A stretch of 64,000 nucleotides of DNA from Nitrosomonas communis (lineage in GTDB: Bacteria > Pseudomonadota > Gammaproteobacteria > Burkholderiales > Nitrosomonadaceae), in the NCBI RefSeq assembly GCF_001007935.1, contig NZ_CP011451.1:2356001-2420000 (forward strand), read 5' to 3'. A program made the translations under genes and the position numbers. Positions 15,796-24,930 of the stretch are shown piece by piece. Under the pieces are notes generated by a model. That model was given only the letters and a program-made list of their open reading frames with translations, was not told the origin of the DNA and made no database searches. The stretch's first letter is position 1, and every line of letters begins with the position of its first letter.

Positions 15796-16950
15796 ATGGG
15801 CAAGCTACAAGCAGTAAAAATTAAAACTCTACCCCCAGGCAGTCATTCAGACGGCAATTGTCTATATTTGCGCGTTAAAAATTCTGGCGCTAGAAGCTGG
15901 GTATTTCGTTATAAAGTTAATGGAAAGCCTGTTGAATTGGGTATGGGTTCAGTTTCTGTTAGAACTCTATCTGAGGCACGTGATTTAGCTGTCGACATGA
16001 AGCGTGCTATTGCTGCGGGTTCGAATCCCAAAAACCTGTTAACACCAAAGCAACAGACCAAGACCTTTGCTGATTATGCGCTTGAGTTGATCGAGTCAAA
16101 GCGGGCAGGGTGGCGCAATGCCAAACATGCTCAACAATGGGTTAATACGTTACAAGAATATGTCTTTCCTTTTATCGGTAAGAAGCCTGTTCAGGAAATT
16201 CATTTAGAGGACATTAAAAGGATTCTGAAGCCTATCTGGTACGACAAGACCGAAACAGCAAGCCGGGTGAGAATGCGGGTTGAGGCTGTTTTAGATTTTG
16301 GCTATCTGCATGAAAGTATAGATAAAGCAAACCCTGCACGCTGGCGTGGGTGTTTAGATCACATTTATCCATCCCCAAAGAAAACGCAGCCAGTAGAACA
16401 CTTTGAGGCTATTTACTACGATCGATTACCTGAAATCATGACGATATTACGCGCTAAAACCAGTATGAGCGCTTATTGTGTCAGATGGATAGCGTTAACA
16501 GCATGTCGCAGCAATGAAGCGCGTGAAATGATGTGGGATGAAATAGACATAGATAATGCGATCTGGACAATACCGGGAAAAAGGATAAAGGCAGGGCGTG
16601 AGCATCGTGTCCCATTATCACAAGAATGTATTGAGATACTGGAAAAGGTTAAAACATTTAATCCTCTTAGTAAAAAAGGATTAGTTTATTTCAATCAATA
16701 TGGTGATGCTCTTTCTGACGTGGCAATCAGCAAAGCGCTTAAGTCAATCTCATATAAAGAAGCAACCATTCACGGCTTACGTTCCAGTTTTCGAGATTGG
16801 GCGGCAGAAAAGACACAATATCCTCGCGAGGTATGCGAACAGGCACTTGCTCATGCTATTGGCGCGGTTGAAGGAGCTTACCGACGTTCAGACCTTTTCA
16901 ATAAAAGACGGATATTGATGAATGATTGGGCGGATTATCTGAATAAATGA
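15796..16950 (+). CDS. P4-type tyrosine integrase
   Basis: The protein has 384 residues. The N-terminal DUF4102-like arm-binding part (LYLRVKNSGARSWVFRYKVNGKPVELGMG) is followed by a SAM-like core-binding part (about 90-170) and the catalytic domain. Arg 238 (TACRSNEAREM), His 326 and Arg 329 (HGLRSSFRDW), His about 353 and Tyr 362 (GAYRRSD) form the active site. It catalyses site-specific recombination at the tRNA-Ser 3' end. The gene lies at the island end away from the tRNA gene, the less usual arrangement, and reads inward. Confidence 0.93.
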   Translation: MGKLQAVKIKTLPPGSHSDGNCLYLRVKNSGARSWVFRYKVNGKPVELGMGSVSVRTLSEARDLAVDMKRAIAAGSNPKNLLTPKQQTKTFADYALELIESKRAGWRNAKHAQQWVNTLQEYVFPFIGKKPVQEIHLEDIKRILKPIWYDKTETASRVRMRVEAVLDFGYLHESIDKANPARWRGCLDHIYPSPKKTQPVEHFEAIYYDRLPEIMTILRAKTSMSAYCVRWIALTACRSNEAREMMWDEIDIDNAIWTIPGKRIKAGREHRVPLSQECIEILEKVKTFNPLSKKGLVYFNQYGDALSDVAISKALKSISYKEATIHGLRSSFRDWAAEKTQYPREVCEQALAHAIGAVEGAYRRSDLFNKRRILMNDWADYLNK

Positions 16951-17250
16951 GGCTTACAGATAGATTAAAAGTTCGAATCAGTTTATCACTGTATTATAAT
17001 ACGCAGATGAATAATGTTATATTCATAAGTGATTGTGAGGTTTCCCCCAAAGTGTTGGCGCACTTTGAGGGATTTAATCCAGTCAATTTTTTTCCCTTCA
17101 CGGATATGACAATGACTGAGTACGTTAAACGCTTTTTTGTTATTGCATTCAACGCAAGTTACATGTTAACAAAATAGTGCCCTTAAAGCACGAAAAAAGT
17201 AGCTTTATACGCATAAAGTCATTGTCATCTTTTTAATCTAAAGGATGATT
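16951..17250. other. Intergenic stretch after the integrase
   Basis: About 300 bp without a convincing gene. A short frame from 16947 has no ribosome site and no recognisable content. GTGCCCTTAAAGCAC at 17177-17191 forms a small dyad (GTGC...GCAC) upstream of the AlpA-like gene and may be part of its control region. Confidence 0.4.
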
Positions 17251-17496
17251 ATGCAAGAAATTAGTTTCAAGAAGAAACCCGCAGTATTAGAACAAACATC
17301 ATTTTCCCACGCGAATTTATATTTAAGAATTCGTAAGGGGAAATTTCCCCACCCTGTCAAGATTGGAAGTTCATCCGTATGGATTGATTCAGAAGTCAAT
17401 ACGGTTTGCAGAGCGATGGCGGCAGGCTATACGGATGACCAACTTAAAGAGTTGGTAGCCAAGCTTGAAGCAGACCGTAAAAATGTAGTGCAATAA
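17251..17496 (+). CDS. AlpA-like regulator
   Basis: The product has 81 residues. AAGGA lies five bases before ATG 17251. The sequence shows a MerR-like winged HTH without a partner domain: FSHANLYLRIRKGKFPHPVKIGSSSVWIDSEVNTVCRAMAAG. This matches the AlpA/phage excision-regulator family, which controls integrase or excision in P4-like islands. Its place between integrase and replication genes supports that role. Confidence 0.8.
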   Translation: MQEISFKKKPAVLEQTSFSHANLYLRIRKGKFPHPVKIGSSSVWIDSEVNTVCRAMAAGYTDDQLKELVAKLEADRKNVVQ

Positions 17497-17513
17497 AAAA
17501 GGAGCACCAGATT

Positions 17514-18434
17514 ATGTATGCTCCTATTTCTTTACCTGAAGACTCTTGTCAGTCAGCAAACAGTATTTTAACAAATCACCTTGATATTGTTAATCAATTC
17601 GCCAATGATGCAGCTAGTAAACGAGGATTGATTATTGTCAATCCGGTTGCTGATGGTGAGATTCATAGATGCGCTATTGCTGGCAAATCTAGAAACAATC
17701 GAGATGGCGCTTATCTCCTGCATATTGACGATTTTCCCTGTGGCGGCTTCCAAAATCATACTGATGGGCTAGGTTGGCAGAATTGGCGGGCGGATATAGG
17801 CAGAAAACTGACCCACCAGGAAATAATTGCACAGCAAGCTAGAATTGACGAGGCAGAACACCAGAGAAGGATTAAACTCCACAGTCAACGTGAGAAAGTG
17901 GCGGCAAAAGCAGCCTACCTGTATGGCTGCGGCAGACCAGCAAGAAACCAGAAAGACCACCAATATTTAATCAAGAAAGGTATTCAGCCTCATGGCGTGA
18001 AAATTCTTGGCAATGCGCTTATTGTGCCTCTCCAAGATCAAGCAGGTAGGCTAGTTAATCTTCAGTTTATCTCCCCGGAAGGTAAGAAGCGCTTCCCAAA
18101 GGGTAGTAAAAAAGAAGAATGCTTTTTCATCATTGATGGCCTATCCGAACGGATTCTAATTTGTGAAGGCTACGCAACAGGAGCAAGTCTTTTTGAGCAT
18201 AGCGGACAGCATATCATTGTGGCGTTTGATGCGGGCAATCTCTTACCTGTTGCCAAAGTTATCAGAAGCCATTTTCCTGACCATGAAATTATCGTATGTG
18301 GTGATAATGACTTATCTGGTGTAGGTCAGAAAGCGGCAAACGAGGCAGCGTTAGTGGTAGGCGGCAAGGTATTGATTCCACCTATTGCGGGCATGGATTG
18401 GAATGATTACTTGACAGGAGGTTGCCATGTCTAA
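17514..18434 (+). CDS. Toprim-domain protein (island primase-like)
   Basis: The protein has 306 residues. The N-terminal part (about 30-110) resembles the zinc-free front part of phage primase-helicase proteins. The C-terminal Toprim fold has ILICEGYATGASL (Glu about 220), IIVAFDAGNL and the DxD motif in VCGDND (about 265). GGAG precedes ATG 17514, and the gene overlaps the next by eight bases. It should prime DNA synthesis or process DNA ends during replication of the excised island, together with the P-loop protein downstream. Confidence 0.8.
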   Translation: MYAPISLPEDSCQSANSILTNHLDIVNQFANDAASKRGLIIVNPVADGEIHRCAIAGKSRNNRDGAYLLHIDDFPCGGFQNHTDGLGWQNWRADIGRKLTHQEIIAQQARIDEAEHQRRIKLHSQREKVAAKAAYLYGCGRPARNQKDHQYLIKKGIQPHGVKILGNALIVPLQDQAGRLVNLQFISPEGKKRFPKGSKKEECFFIIDGLSERILICEGYATGASLFEHSGQHIIVAFDAGNLLPVAKVIRSHFPDHEIIVCGDNDLSGVGQKAANEAALVVGGKVLIPPIAGMDWNDYLTGGCHV

Positions 18435-19926
18435 CACCTCATCGGCCGTGATTGATTTCAGCAAGGCGGAAACGCCAAAACCAGAAGTAAAAAGCAAAGA
18501 TAATGAAAAAAGAACATCCAGGCTAACTGACATAATCAACCTAGCTAAATCATCCTGCGAAATGTGGCACGATGAAAACCGCGATCCCTACGCAAGCTTT
18601 GAAGCTAATAGCCATAAAGAACACTGGGCGATTGATTCACGTGGTTTTAAAGAATGGCTGAGTCGGCAAGCTTTTTTTGAAAAAATTGGTTCTGTTAGTA
18701 AAGAGGTTATGGCGGACGCCTGCGCTAATTTAAGCGGAATTGCCAAATATGAAGGCAAGAAACACGCAACAGGGCGGCGCGTAATGTTCCACGATGGAGC
18801 TTATTGGATTGATCTTGCAAACGATGACTGGCAAGCCTTGCGCGTTGATTCCAGCGGTTGGCAGATTATTAGTAATCCACCTGTCAGATTTTTGAGAAAC
18901 CGAAACTTCAGGCCGTTACCGATGCCACTATCAGGGGGTAATGCGCTGGATTTGTTCAAGTTGCTAAACGTGCCCAAAGAGGATGAATTGCTTATCCTGG
19001 CGTGGATTCTTGAGTGCTTCAGAAATAATACCCCTTACCCGGTTCTTGAATTAACAGGTGAGCAAGGTAGTGCCAAAAGCACGACGCAGCGAGTTATACG
19101 GCTATTCATTGATAATAACGAGGTGATGCTAAGGTCAAGACCAAAGACAGTTGAAGATATTTATATAGTGGCCAGCAATGGGCATCTTGTCAGTTATGAG
19201 AATCTGTCCAGTCTAAGCCAGGATATGTCAGATGCGCTTTGTGTTGTGTCCACTGGTGGCGGGTACGCTTCAAGAACCTTATACACCAATGGAGAGGAAA
19301 CCATATTAACCGCAAAAAATCCGGTTGTTCTTAATGGAATAAATAGAGTTATCACACGGCCTGATTTGCTTGACAGGTCTATAACGGTAAGCCTCCCACT
19401 GATTGAAAAAAGGATAGATGAGGCAGAACACAAAAGAATGGTTGATAGGCTTGCACCGGTTATCTTTGGCGGGTTGCTTGATTTGCTATCAAAGTCACTG
19501 CGAATATTACCAGGCGTAGAGATCGACCCGGCAAAACTCCCGAGAATGGCGGACTTTACTAAATTAGGCGAGGCAATGAGCCAGGCCCTTGGCAAAGGTA
19601 GCGGCTACTTTTTGAATAAATATATCGAGCTTCGCAAAGAGGCAGTGGCAAACACAATCGACGCAACGCCACTTGGACGTGCTCTTTGTGGCTTTGTTGA
19701 ATGTGGATACAGTCATATAGGCACGGTTGGCGACCTATTGCGTAGGCTGAACGACTTTGAGCATAAAGCAGGGATCGAGCCTGGTGATTTTTGGCCGAAA
19801 TCACCTAGAAAGCTTGGTGATGAATTGCGACGGTTAGCGCCTGCTTTGCGACAAATCGGTATTGAATGCTCAGTTGAATCAAAAGCGCGGCGGGATGGTA
19901 TCCACTGTATCTTGAAGAAAAACTGA
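18427..19926 (+). CDS. P-loop replication protein of the island
   Basis: The protein has 499 residues. GGAGG precedes ATG 18427, and the gene starts inside the Toprim gene, so translation is coupled. A Walker A motif (ELTGEQGSAKSTTQR, about residues 208-222) is followed by Walker B-like and sensor text (HLVSYENLSSL, GINRVITRPDLLDRSI). The arrangement resembles the ATPase of primase-helicase pairs in satellite phages. The ATPase core is clear; helicase activity is an inference. Confidence 0.7.
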   Translation: MSNTSSAVIDFSKAETPKPEVKSKDNEKRTSRLTDIINLAKSSCEMWHDENRDPYASFEANSHKEHWAIDSRGFKEWLSRQAFFEKIGSVSKEVMADACANLSGIAKYEGKKHATGRRVMFHDGAYWIDLANDDWQALRVDSSGWQIISNPPVRFLRNRNFRPLPMPLSGGNALDLFKLLNVPKEDELLILAWILECFRNNTPYPVLELTGEQGSAKSTTQRVIRLFIDNNEVMLRSRPKTVEDIYIVASNGHLVSYENLSSLSQDMSDALCVVSTGGGYASRTLYTNGEETILTAKNPVVLNGINRVITRPDLLDRSITVSLPLIEKRIDEAEHKRMVDRLAPVIFGGLLDLLSKSLRILPGVEIDPAKLPRMADFTKLGEAMSQALGKGSGYFLNKYIELRKEAVANTIDATPLGRALCGFVECGYSHIGTVGDLLRRLNDFEHKAGIEPGDFWPKSPRKLGDELRRLAPALRQIGIECSVESKARRDGIHCILKKN

Positions 19927-19954
19927 TCCACCTCCCGCAAGGTCGGAAAAGATA

Positions 19955-20122
19955 TTCACAATGTTCACAACATTCACACAATAATGCAAGACATTGATTA
20001 ATAATATCAGTATTATTCTTGACCTGTGAACATGTGTGAACATTACGTGAACATTGAAAATATAGATGTTCACACGCAAATTACTGATTATAAAGGTTTG
20101 TGAATGTTGTGAATGTTGTGAA
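19955..20122. repeat. Inverted arrays of 9-bp iterons, candidate replication origin
   Basis: Three TTCACA boxes at 19955, 19964 and 19973 are spaced exactly nine bases. Three TGTGAA boxes at 20099, 20108 and 20117 repeat this spacing on the other strand. Further TGTGAA/CGTGAA boxes lie at 20025, 20035 and 20046, and an inverted TTCACA near 20069. The two outer arrays are reverse complements over about 27 bp. The region directly follows the primase-like and ATPase genes, the position expected for a satellite origin. Confidence 0.7.
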
Positions 20123-20557
20123 CGTGTATTCCCACCTTGAGAGAAGGCATTTATAGTGATTATGCTGTAACGGATAAGGACTATTCATCACCAGATGATC
20201 GGGTAGTGTCGTGATTGCCTGTTTCTCTTTGGTGGGCATTGCCAGCAATATAAAGCCACTAATCACGGCGTGAGGTACAGGCCGGTACCAGATATTCTGA
20301 AGCGGTGCAGCGTGTTCAAGCCAAGGAAAGGAGGATCACTACCTTCTAACGTTCAGAATAAAGCTACAGGCTATTATTCTGTATTTATGGTGGGAAGGTG
20401 TTTCACATAAGGCAGGGTAATAGCTTGTGGCGCATTCTAGCGATCTAAAGTAGGTTGAAATAGATTTATACGCTGCAAAATTAACAAAGTGTGGGAAAGT
20501 GTAAAAGAGAATTAAACAAGATCTGTGTTATTTTAACGTTAAATAACAGCGTTATTC
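20123..20557. other. Gene-free stretch after the iterons
   Basis: About 430 bp. No supported gene. A palindromic AACGTT with flanking ATAACAG-like steps (about 20532-20552) is the only structure noticed. Confidence 0.4.
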
Positions 20558-20769
20558 GTGAAGCACGACGCTATAATAGCGGCAAATAGCGTGCTAGACG
20601 AAACCCCACCTTGTATTCTGTTTTGTGACAAAGTGTTGAAAAGTGCCGAAACGTTGAATACTATTCTTGATAAGACCCTACCTTATATCTTTAGTGCTTT
20701 TAAGCACGAAACCGCGCTTTGCTTAAATTTTTACACGGGCAGTTCAGAAAAACAGGTTTTGATAACAGG

Positions 20770-20814
20770 GGAGCTTCAATCTCAAGCACTCTTAAGCCCA
20801 GGACCGCGCTTTAC
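20770..20814. repeat. Island repeat, copy 1 (GGGGAGCTTCAATCT...GACCGCGCTTT)
   Basis: This about 43-bp stretch recurs in diverged form at 24259-24303. Both copies begin with GCTTCAATCT and end with GGACCGCGCTTT. A further ACCGCGCTTTGCT occurs nearby at 20711-20723. A plus-strand open frame from GTG 20558 to 20860 covers this copy but has no ribosome site and no recognisable protein. The conserved unit looks like DNA or RNA, not coding sequence. Confidence 0.5.
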
Positions 20815-20879
20815 AATTCCTTCTCTAAATCTAACAAAAAAAGAACTAATTAAAAACTAGTCTTATAATCTTAAACAGA

Positions 20880-21040
20880 GAAATACGAGAGCGAAAAAAC
20901 AGATGCTGGCTGCATACCAATGTACCAAAGCTACTTATGGTACAGAATATTTGCATAGTCAATTGGTAGATCAAGGGGTACGGATTACAGCATCCCTTGT
21001 GCGAATGCTTCCCAAAAAGGTAAATGCAGCTGCCAGAATC
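20880..21040 (+). pseudogene. IS3-family OrfB relic
   Basis: The frame from 20903 reads MLAAYQCTKATYGTEYLHSQLVDQGVRITASLVRML, which matches the HTH_21 part of IS3 OrfB proteins (TYGxxRIHxxLxxxG). It breaks off after about 40 residues. Nothing of the catalytic domain remains. Confidence 0.6.
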
Positions 21041-21136
21041 AGAGTATATACTCTCGGGGATGCCGTTGAATATTTCGGCGCAATCTTTCAGGGTGTTTTT
21101 GGGTAATGCAAATAAAATTTGCTGAACAGATTTAGC

Positions 21137-22159
21137 ATGAAACACTTCGAAAAAACGAAAGTACAATTAATTCATGAGATCACTGAGCTTCGCAAGCGTT
21201 GTGCCATCCTTGAAGAGGCAGCAGTTGAACAAAGCCAGTCGGAGATGAAAATTAAGGGTGAGCGCGATTATGCTGAGAGCGTCATTGAAACCATACGCGA
21301 GCCTCTTATGATACTAAGTTCAGACCTAAAGATTCTCTCCACTAACCGCAGCTTCTACGACACCTTCAAAGTATCACCTGAACATACAGTTGGGAATTTT
21401 ATCTACGACATTGGAAATGGGCAATGGGACATTCCAGACTTGCGGTTACTCCTTGAGAATATTATTCCCCACACTACTGTAATTAGTGGGTATGAAGTCG
21501 AGCACGTCTTTCTAAATATCGGACGAAAGATTTTCCTGCTCAACGCGCGGGAGATTTTCAGAGGAAATATTGGCTCACATACGATTCTCCTAACCATGCA
21601 AGACATAACAGAACGTAAGCAAATAGAAGCGCAGATTAATCAACTGGCGTTCTATGACTCGCTCACCCAATTACCTAACCGTCGTCTGCTCAACGACCGT
21701 TTGAGCCAAGCCATGTCTGCCAGCCAGCGCAGTGGTCGCTATTTTGCACTGATGTTCCTTGATATGGATAATTTCAAGCCACTTAATGATACATATGGGC
21801 ATGTGGTGGGAGATTTGCTATTGATTGAAGTTGCGAATCGGCTTAAAAATTGTGTTCGTGGGATGGATACAGTGTCCCGCTTCGGCGGTGATGAGTTTGT
21901 TGTAATACTGAACGATTTGAATAGGGATAAAGCCGAATCAGTTTCACAAGCTGAGCTCGTCGCAGAAAAAATCCGTGCCTCCTTGTCGGCTTCCTACTCG
22001 CTAGTTGTCAAGCATGAGGGGAAATCTGATACTACTATTGAACATGACTGCACCGCGAGTGTCGGAGTAGTGTTATTTTTCAATCATGACGTTAACCAAG
22101 ACGAAATCCTTAAGTTGGCTGATACAGCAATGTATCAGGTTAAGGAATCTAAGCGCTAG
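21137..22159 (+). CDS. PAS-GGDEF diguanylate cyclase
   Basis: The product is about 340 residues. A coiled coil (about 1-45) is followed by a PAS domain (about 50-170, SVIETIREPLMILSSDLKILSTN and TMQDITERKQ) and a GGDEF domain (about 180-340). The active site is intact (SRFGGDEF) and the I-site RGMD lies five residues before it, so product inhibition is expected. It makes cyclic di-GMP from GTP. No membrane segment is seen. The start at ATG 21137 or TTG 21119 is uncertain because no good ribosome site is visible. It is cargo of the island. Confidence 0.88.
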   Translation: MKHFEKTKVQLIHEITELRKRCAILEEAAVEQSQSEMKIKGERDYAESVIETIREPLMILSSDLKILSTNRSFYDTFKVSPEHTVGNFIYDIGNGQWDIPDLRLLLENIIPHTTVISGYEVEHVFLNIGRKIFLLNAREIFRGNIGSHTILLTMQDITERKQIEAQINQLAFYDSLTQLPNRRLLNDRLSQAMSASQRSGRYFALMFLDMDNFKPLNDTYGHVVGDLLLIEVANRLKNCVRGMDTVSRFGGDEFVVILNDLNRDKAESVSQAELVAEKIRASLSASYSLVVKHEGKSDTTIEHDCTASVGVVLFFNHDVNQDEILKLADTAMYQVKESKR

Positions 22160-22658
22160 CTGACAAGTGGTTGAACCCGCGATAGGTGCTCACCAATTAC
22201 TTGCTCTGGTGCTCACTTCACTACGTCATTTTTAGCACACCCCGTTAGATACCCTGCCAATCATCACTCTTGTGGGCCCAAATATTATTTGAACTAATTT
22301 ATGAAATTCCATAGCAGGAAGCGTATACTTATATAAGTTCATTTCTGCTTCTATGAACTATGAGAACCGATAAATAATCTTTTACATCCGCTCAAAGTTC
22401 TTTCTTGAAGTACAGTTCATCAGAAAAGTTGAACATCACCAATTAAACACATACACCACTAAGTTCCCCAGTTGAAGGTCTATTAAACATAGATCGTCTA
22501 GAAATTCCGCTACTGCTGCGTTATACCTGAAAAGCTGACTTTGAATTGAATACCTCATTCTGATACAGACTTTTTCTTTGTTGAAATTCACGCCTTCTGT
22601 TATTCATTATGAATACTCAGAGCATGCAATTAAGAAGTATTTTTTTAAGGTGGACAAT
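22160..22658. other. Intergenic stretch
   Basis: About 500 bp with no convincing gene. GGTGCTCAC occurs twice (about 22186 and 22211). Otherwise the sequence is AT-rich and featureless. Confidence 0.4.
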
Positions 22659-23057
22659 ATGTTGAGCATTATAGATCGAATTGAAAGATATATAATATAT
22701 GTCCTTGTCTTTATGCTGCTTATCTCAGTACTCTTGGGTACTATTGAGTTAGGTCGAGCCATACTAGCAGGAATTATTGCTGCCCCTTTGTTCCTAGTCA
22801 AAACTCACACGCTGTTTGAGTCCTTTGCTCTTTTTCTCGTCATTGTGATCGGATTAGAGCTTCTTAAATCTATAAAAAGCTATCTAGTGCATGGTTCTAT
22901 TAACCCAGCATTCGTAATTGAGGTGGCAATCATTGCTCTAGGTAATAAGTTAATTACTTTAGATTTAAAATCTAGCCCACCTGAATTCCTATTGGGTATG
23001 GCGTCAATTCTGCTTGGGCTGTCAATAACCTATTTTATTCTCAAGAAAGCAAACTAA
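22659..23057 (+). CDS. PsiE-like membrane protein
   Basis: The protein has 132 residues. AAGGTGG precedes ATG 22659, so this start is preferred to the longer frame from 22578. Four hydrophobic segments are clear (YIIYVLVFMLLISVLLGTIEL, LFESFALFLVIVIGLELLKSI, FVIEVAIIALGNKLITL, GMASILLGLSITYFIL). The pattern and the LGTIELG and GLELLKSIKSY text match the phosphate-starvation-inducible PsiE/DUF family. The function is unknown. Confidence 0.7.
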   Translation: MLSIIDRIERYIIYVLVFMLLISVLLGTIELGRAILAGIIAAPLFLVKTHTLFESFALFLVIVIGLELLKSIKSYLVHGSINPAFVIEVAIIALGNKLITLDLKSSPPEFLLGMASILLGLSITYFILKKAN

Positions 23058-23376
23058 TATCTATAATGGGCTCTAAATACATGTTCTATTAATGTTGCAT
23101 GAGTAGTGTGTTACAGAGTTAGTAGCAGTACCCAGAATCATTTTCTGGCATTTTAAAGTATGCGAAATTTAGTGGAACCCAAGGTTTCGTAAAATATAGA
23201 GATGGAATGGAGGATAAATCCAGGCCAAAAAGCTGGTTATCCGTGTCAAGACTTACCTGAGGTGTTTGGATGCTAGAGTTCCATTTAAAATCAAATTCAA
23301 GCACTCTCCGCAAATGGTATGGATTGACCCATCAAATCGTTTTTCACACACTCGTTAGACCATAAGTTGGAAAATC
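23058..23376. other. Intergenic stretch with a possible minus-strand fragment
   Basis: About 320 bp. A minus-strand frame at 23313-23119 (LEFDFKWNSSIQTPQVSLD and so on) has some protein-like character but only a TTG start and no ribosome site. It could be a relic. Nothing else is seen. Confidence 0.3.
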
Positions 23377-24036
23377 GTGAAAATAATACTTGCAGAACCC
23401 GAACGTGAGCAGTCCCGAGGGGAAGAGATCGCCAATAGCATTAGCCATGGTATAGGATTGGTCGCAGCACTTGTAGCAGCCCCATTTCTTATTATCCATG
23501 CAGTGCAGCACCCAGATACGAAATTCATCACCGGTGCGAGTCTCTTCATGGCAACGATGGTGCTACTTTATCTTGCTTCTACTCTCTATCATGCCCTGCC
23601 GCGAGGCAAGGCCAAGCGTGTGTTTAAGATTGTCGAACACTGCGCGATCTTTCTCCTTATCGCCGGCACCTACACGCCGTTCACGCTTGGCGTGCTTCAT
23701 GGCGCATGGGGCTGGACGCTCCTTGGGATCGTCTGGAGTCTTGCTGCAATTGGGGTGGCACTGAAGGTGTCTGATAAGATGCACAACCCCATCATTTCTA
23801 CCAGTCTTTATCTGCTTATGGGATGGCTCATTTTGATCGCAATTTATCCGTTGTATACCCGCATACCTGTCTCCGGTCTACTATGGCTGGTTGCAGGAGG
23901 CATCGCCTACACTGTTGGCGTGTTCTTCTTCGTGACCGATTCGCGTTTTCGATATGGCCATTTCCTCTGGCATTTATTTGTAATGGTGGGTACTGCATGC
24001 CATTACTTTGCAGTGCTCTGGTATGCGGCTGCCTAG
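23377..24036 (+). CDS. Haemolysin III/PAQR family membrane protein
   Basis: The product has 219 residues. Seven membrane segments and the conserved motifs of the family are present: EEIANSISHGIG, LASTLYHAL, EHCAIFLLIAGTYTPF and FLWHLFVMVGTACHYFAV, with metal-binding histidines. It begins with GTG 23377. The family includes YqfA and adiponectin-receptor-like hydrolases; its role in bacteria is membrane or lipid related and poorly known. The codon use is slightly richer in GC than that of its neighbours. Confidence 0.88.
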   Translation: MKIILAEPEREQSRGEEIANSISHGIGLVAALVAAPFLIIHAVQHPDTKFITGASLFMATMVLLYLASTLYHALPRGKAKRVFKIVEHCAIFLLIAGTYTPFTLGVLHGAWGWTLLGIVWSLAAIGVALKVSDKMHNPIISTSLYLLMGWLILIAIYPLYTRIPVSGLLWLVAGGIAYTVGVFFFVTDSRFRYGHFLWHLFVMVGTACHYFAVLWYAAA

Positions 24037-24441
24037 AGCAAACAAAGTTCAAGAACAAGATTATATTGGAAGTATTGAGATATATGCCGTTATTTCTAGA
24101 ATACTCTACTGTGGATTTTATGTCGGGACGCATAATGGCGTTTATTTTTAGCAATATTCTGCAAATCGAATTGAATATTTTTAAAACCTTTATATTAGGT
24201 ACAAACAAATAAGGTCTGGGCTTCTGAAAAAAAGCCTAATAATTAAGAAGTGGAGAGGGGGGCTTCAATCTTTAGCGCTTCCAGGCCCCGGACCGCGCTT
24301 TGCTAGAATTTTTGCAGCCGCGAAACTAGGAATAGGGGTTATTTCGATCTTTGCAACTTTACACTAGAGAACCGCGACTTGCTTTTTCTTCGCTAAACGT
24401 ATCCAAAAAAGGTAATTTAGGTTTACAAAACCTTACATAAA
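24037..24441. repeat. Intergenic stretch with island repeat copy 2
   Basis: About 400 bp. Positions 24259-24303 repeat the 20770-20814 unit (GGGGGCTTCAATCT ... GGACCGCGCTTT). It is followed by GAACCGCGACTTGC at 24370-24383, so the ACCGCG[CA]TTTGC-like box occurs twice here as it does in copy 1. No gene is supported. Confidence 0.5.
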
Positions 24442-24633
24442 ATGACTAAATCTGAATTAGCGCATTCTTTGAATATCTCTCGAACGATGCTTTATAAATT
24501 GATTGCTCAGGGAATGCCTTGGGATTCTTTGGAAGCTGCGACCAGCTGGCGAAGAGATAACCTTAACCCATCCAAAATGAAAGATTATAGAATATGGTTA
24601 AACGAAGTATTAATAAGGATAGGCAAGCGCTAG
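24442..24633 (+). CDS. Small HTH protein, 63 residues
   Basis: The protein begins MTKSELAHSLNISRTMLYKLIAQGMPWDSLEAATSWRR, a helix-turn-helix similar to phage terminase small subunit Nu1 or transposon regulator heads. It sits between the repeat copy and the twin palindromes that precede the type ISP restriction enzyme. It could be the regulator that binds them, but this is only positional. No clear ribosome site is visible. Confidence 0.5.
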   Translation: MTKSELAHSLNISRTMLYKLIAQGMPWDSLEAATSWRRDNLNPSKMKDYRIWLNEVLIRIGKR

Positions 24634-24727
24634 GATTGCATTAGAGCGCTTATTTTATGGCGGAAATGGTGTTTGTATATGCCTTGCTCTTTTTTTCTAA
24701 AGCTTTCAAAATAAGAGCCGATTAAAT

Positions 24728-24755
24728 TATTTCATGATGCAGTACTTGTCATGAA
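24728..24755. promoter_or_regulatory. Palindromic operator-like repeat, copy 1
   Basis: Identical over 28 bases to 24874-24901. It contains the dyad TTCATGA (24731-24737) and TCATGAA (24749-24755) with a near-palindromic AGTACT centre. It is followed by an imperfect hairpin near 24778-24812 ending in GGGGGTTTT. Confidence 0.6.
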
Positions 24756-24873
24756 CTTCTCGAATGTGAAACAAAACCCTCACTAGATCTCCAAGCTATC
24801 CGGTGGGGGTTTTCCTATGCTTTGCTTGAAGATGGCAAAAAGTTAAAGTTTCATAAATAAAGGCCGTTGAATG

Positions 24874-24901
24874 TATTTCATGATGCAGTACTTGTCATGA
24901 A
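24874..24901. promoter_or_regulatory. Palindromic operator-like repeat, copy 2
   Basis: The second copy of the 28-base palindromic repeat, 146 bp from the first and 173 bp before the type ISP gene. It too is followed by a terminator hairpin. Both copies may be regulator binding sites or the 5' ends of twin small RNAs. Confidence 0.6.
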
Positions 24902-24930
24902 TCAACCTAAAATTTAAAAAAGTGTTGGAA

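Noticed and set aside
20558..20860. Plus-strand open frame of 100 codons starting with GTG
   Set aside because: It has no ribosome site and no protein-like content, and it overlaps a unit repeated as noncoding DNA at 24259. It is more likely a chance frame.
23119..23313. Minus-strand 64-codon frame between psiE-like and haemolysin III genes
   Set aside because: Only a TTG start, no ribosome site and no recognised family; kept as a comment on the gap, not as a gene.
20770..24303. The repeated GCTTCAATCT unit as a retron or CRISPR-type element
   Set aside because: No reverse transcriptase, no Cas genes, and only two diverged copies with no spacers. No CRISPR array was seen anywhere in the window.
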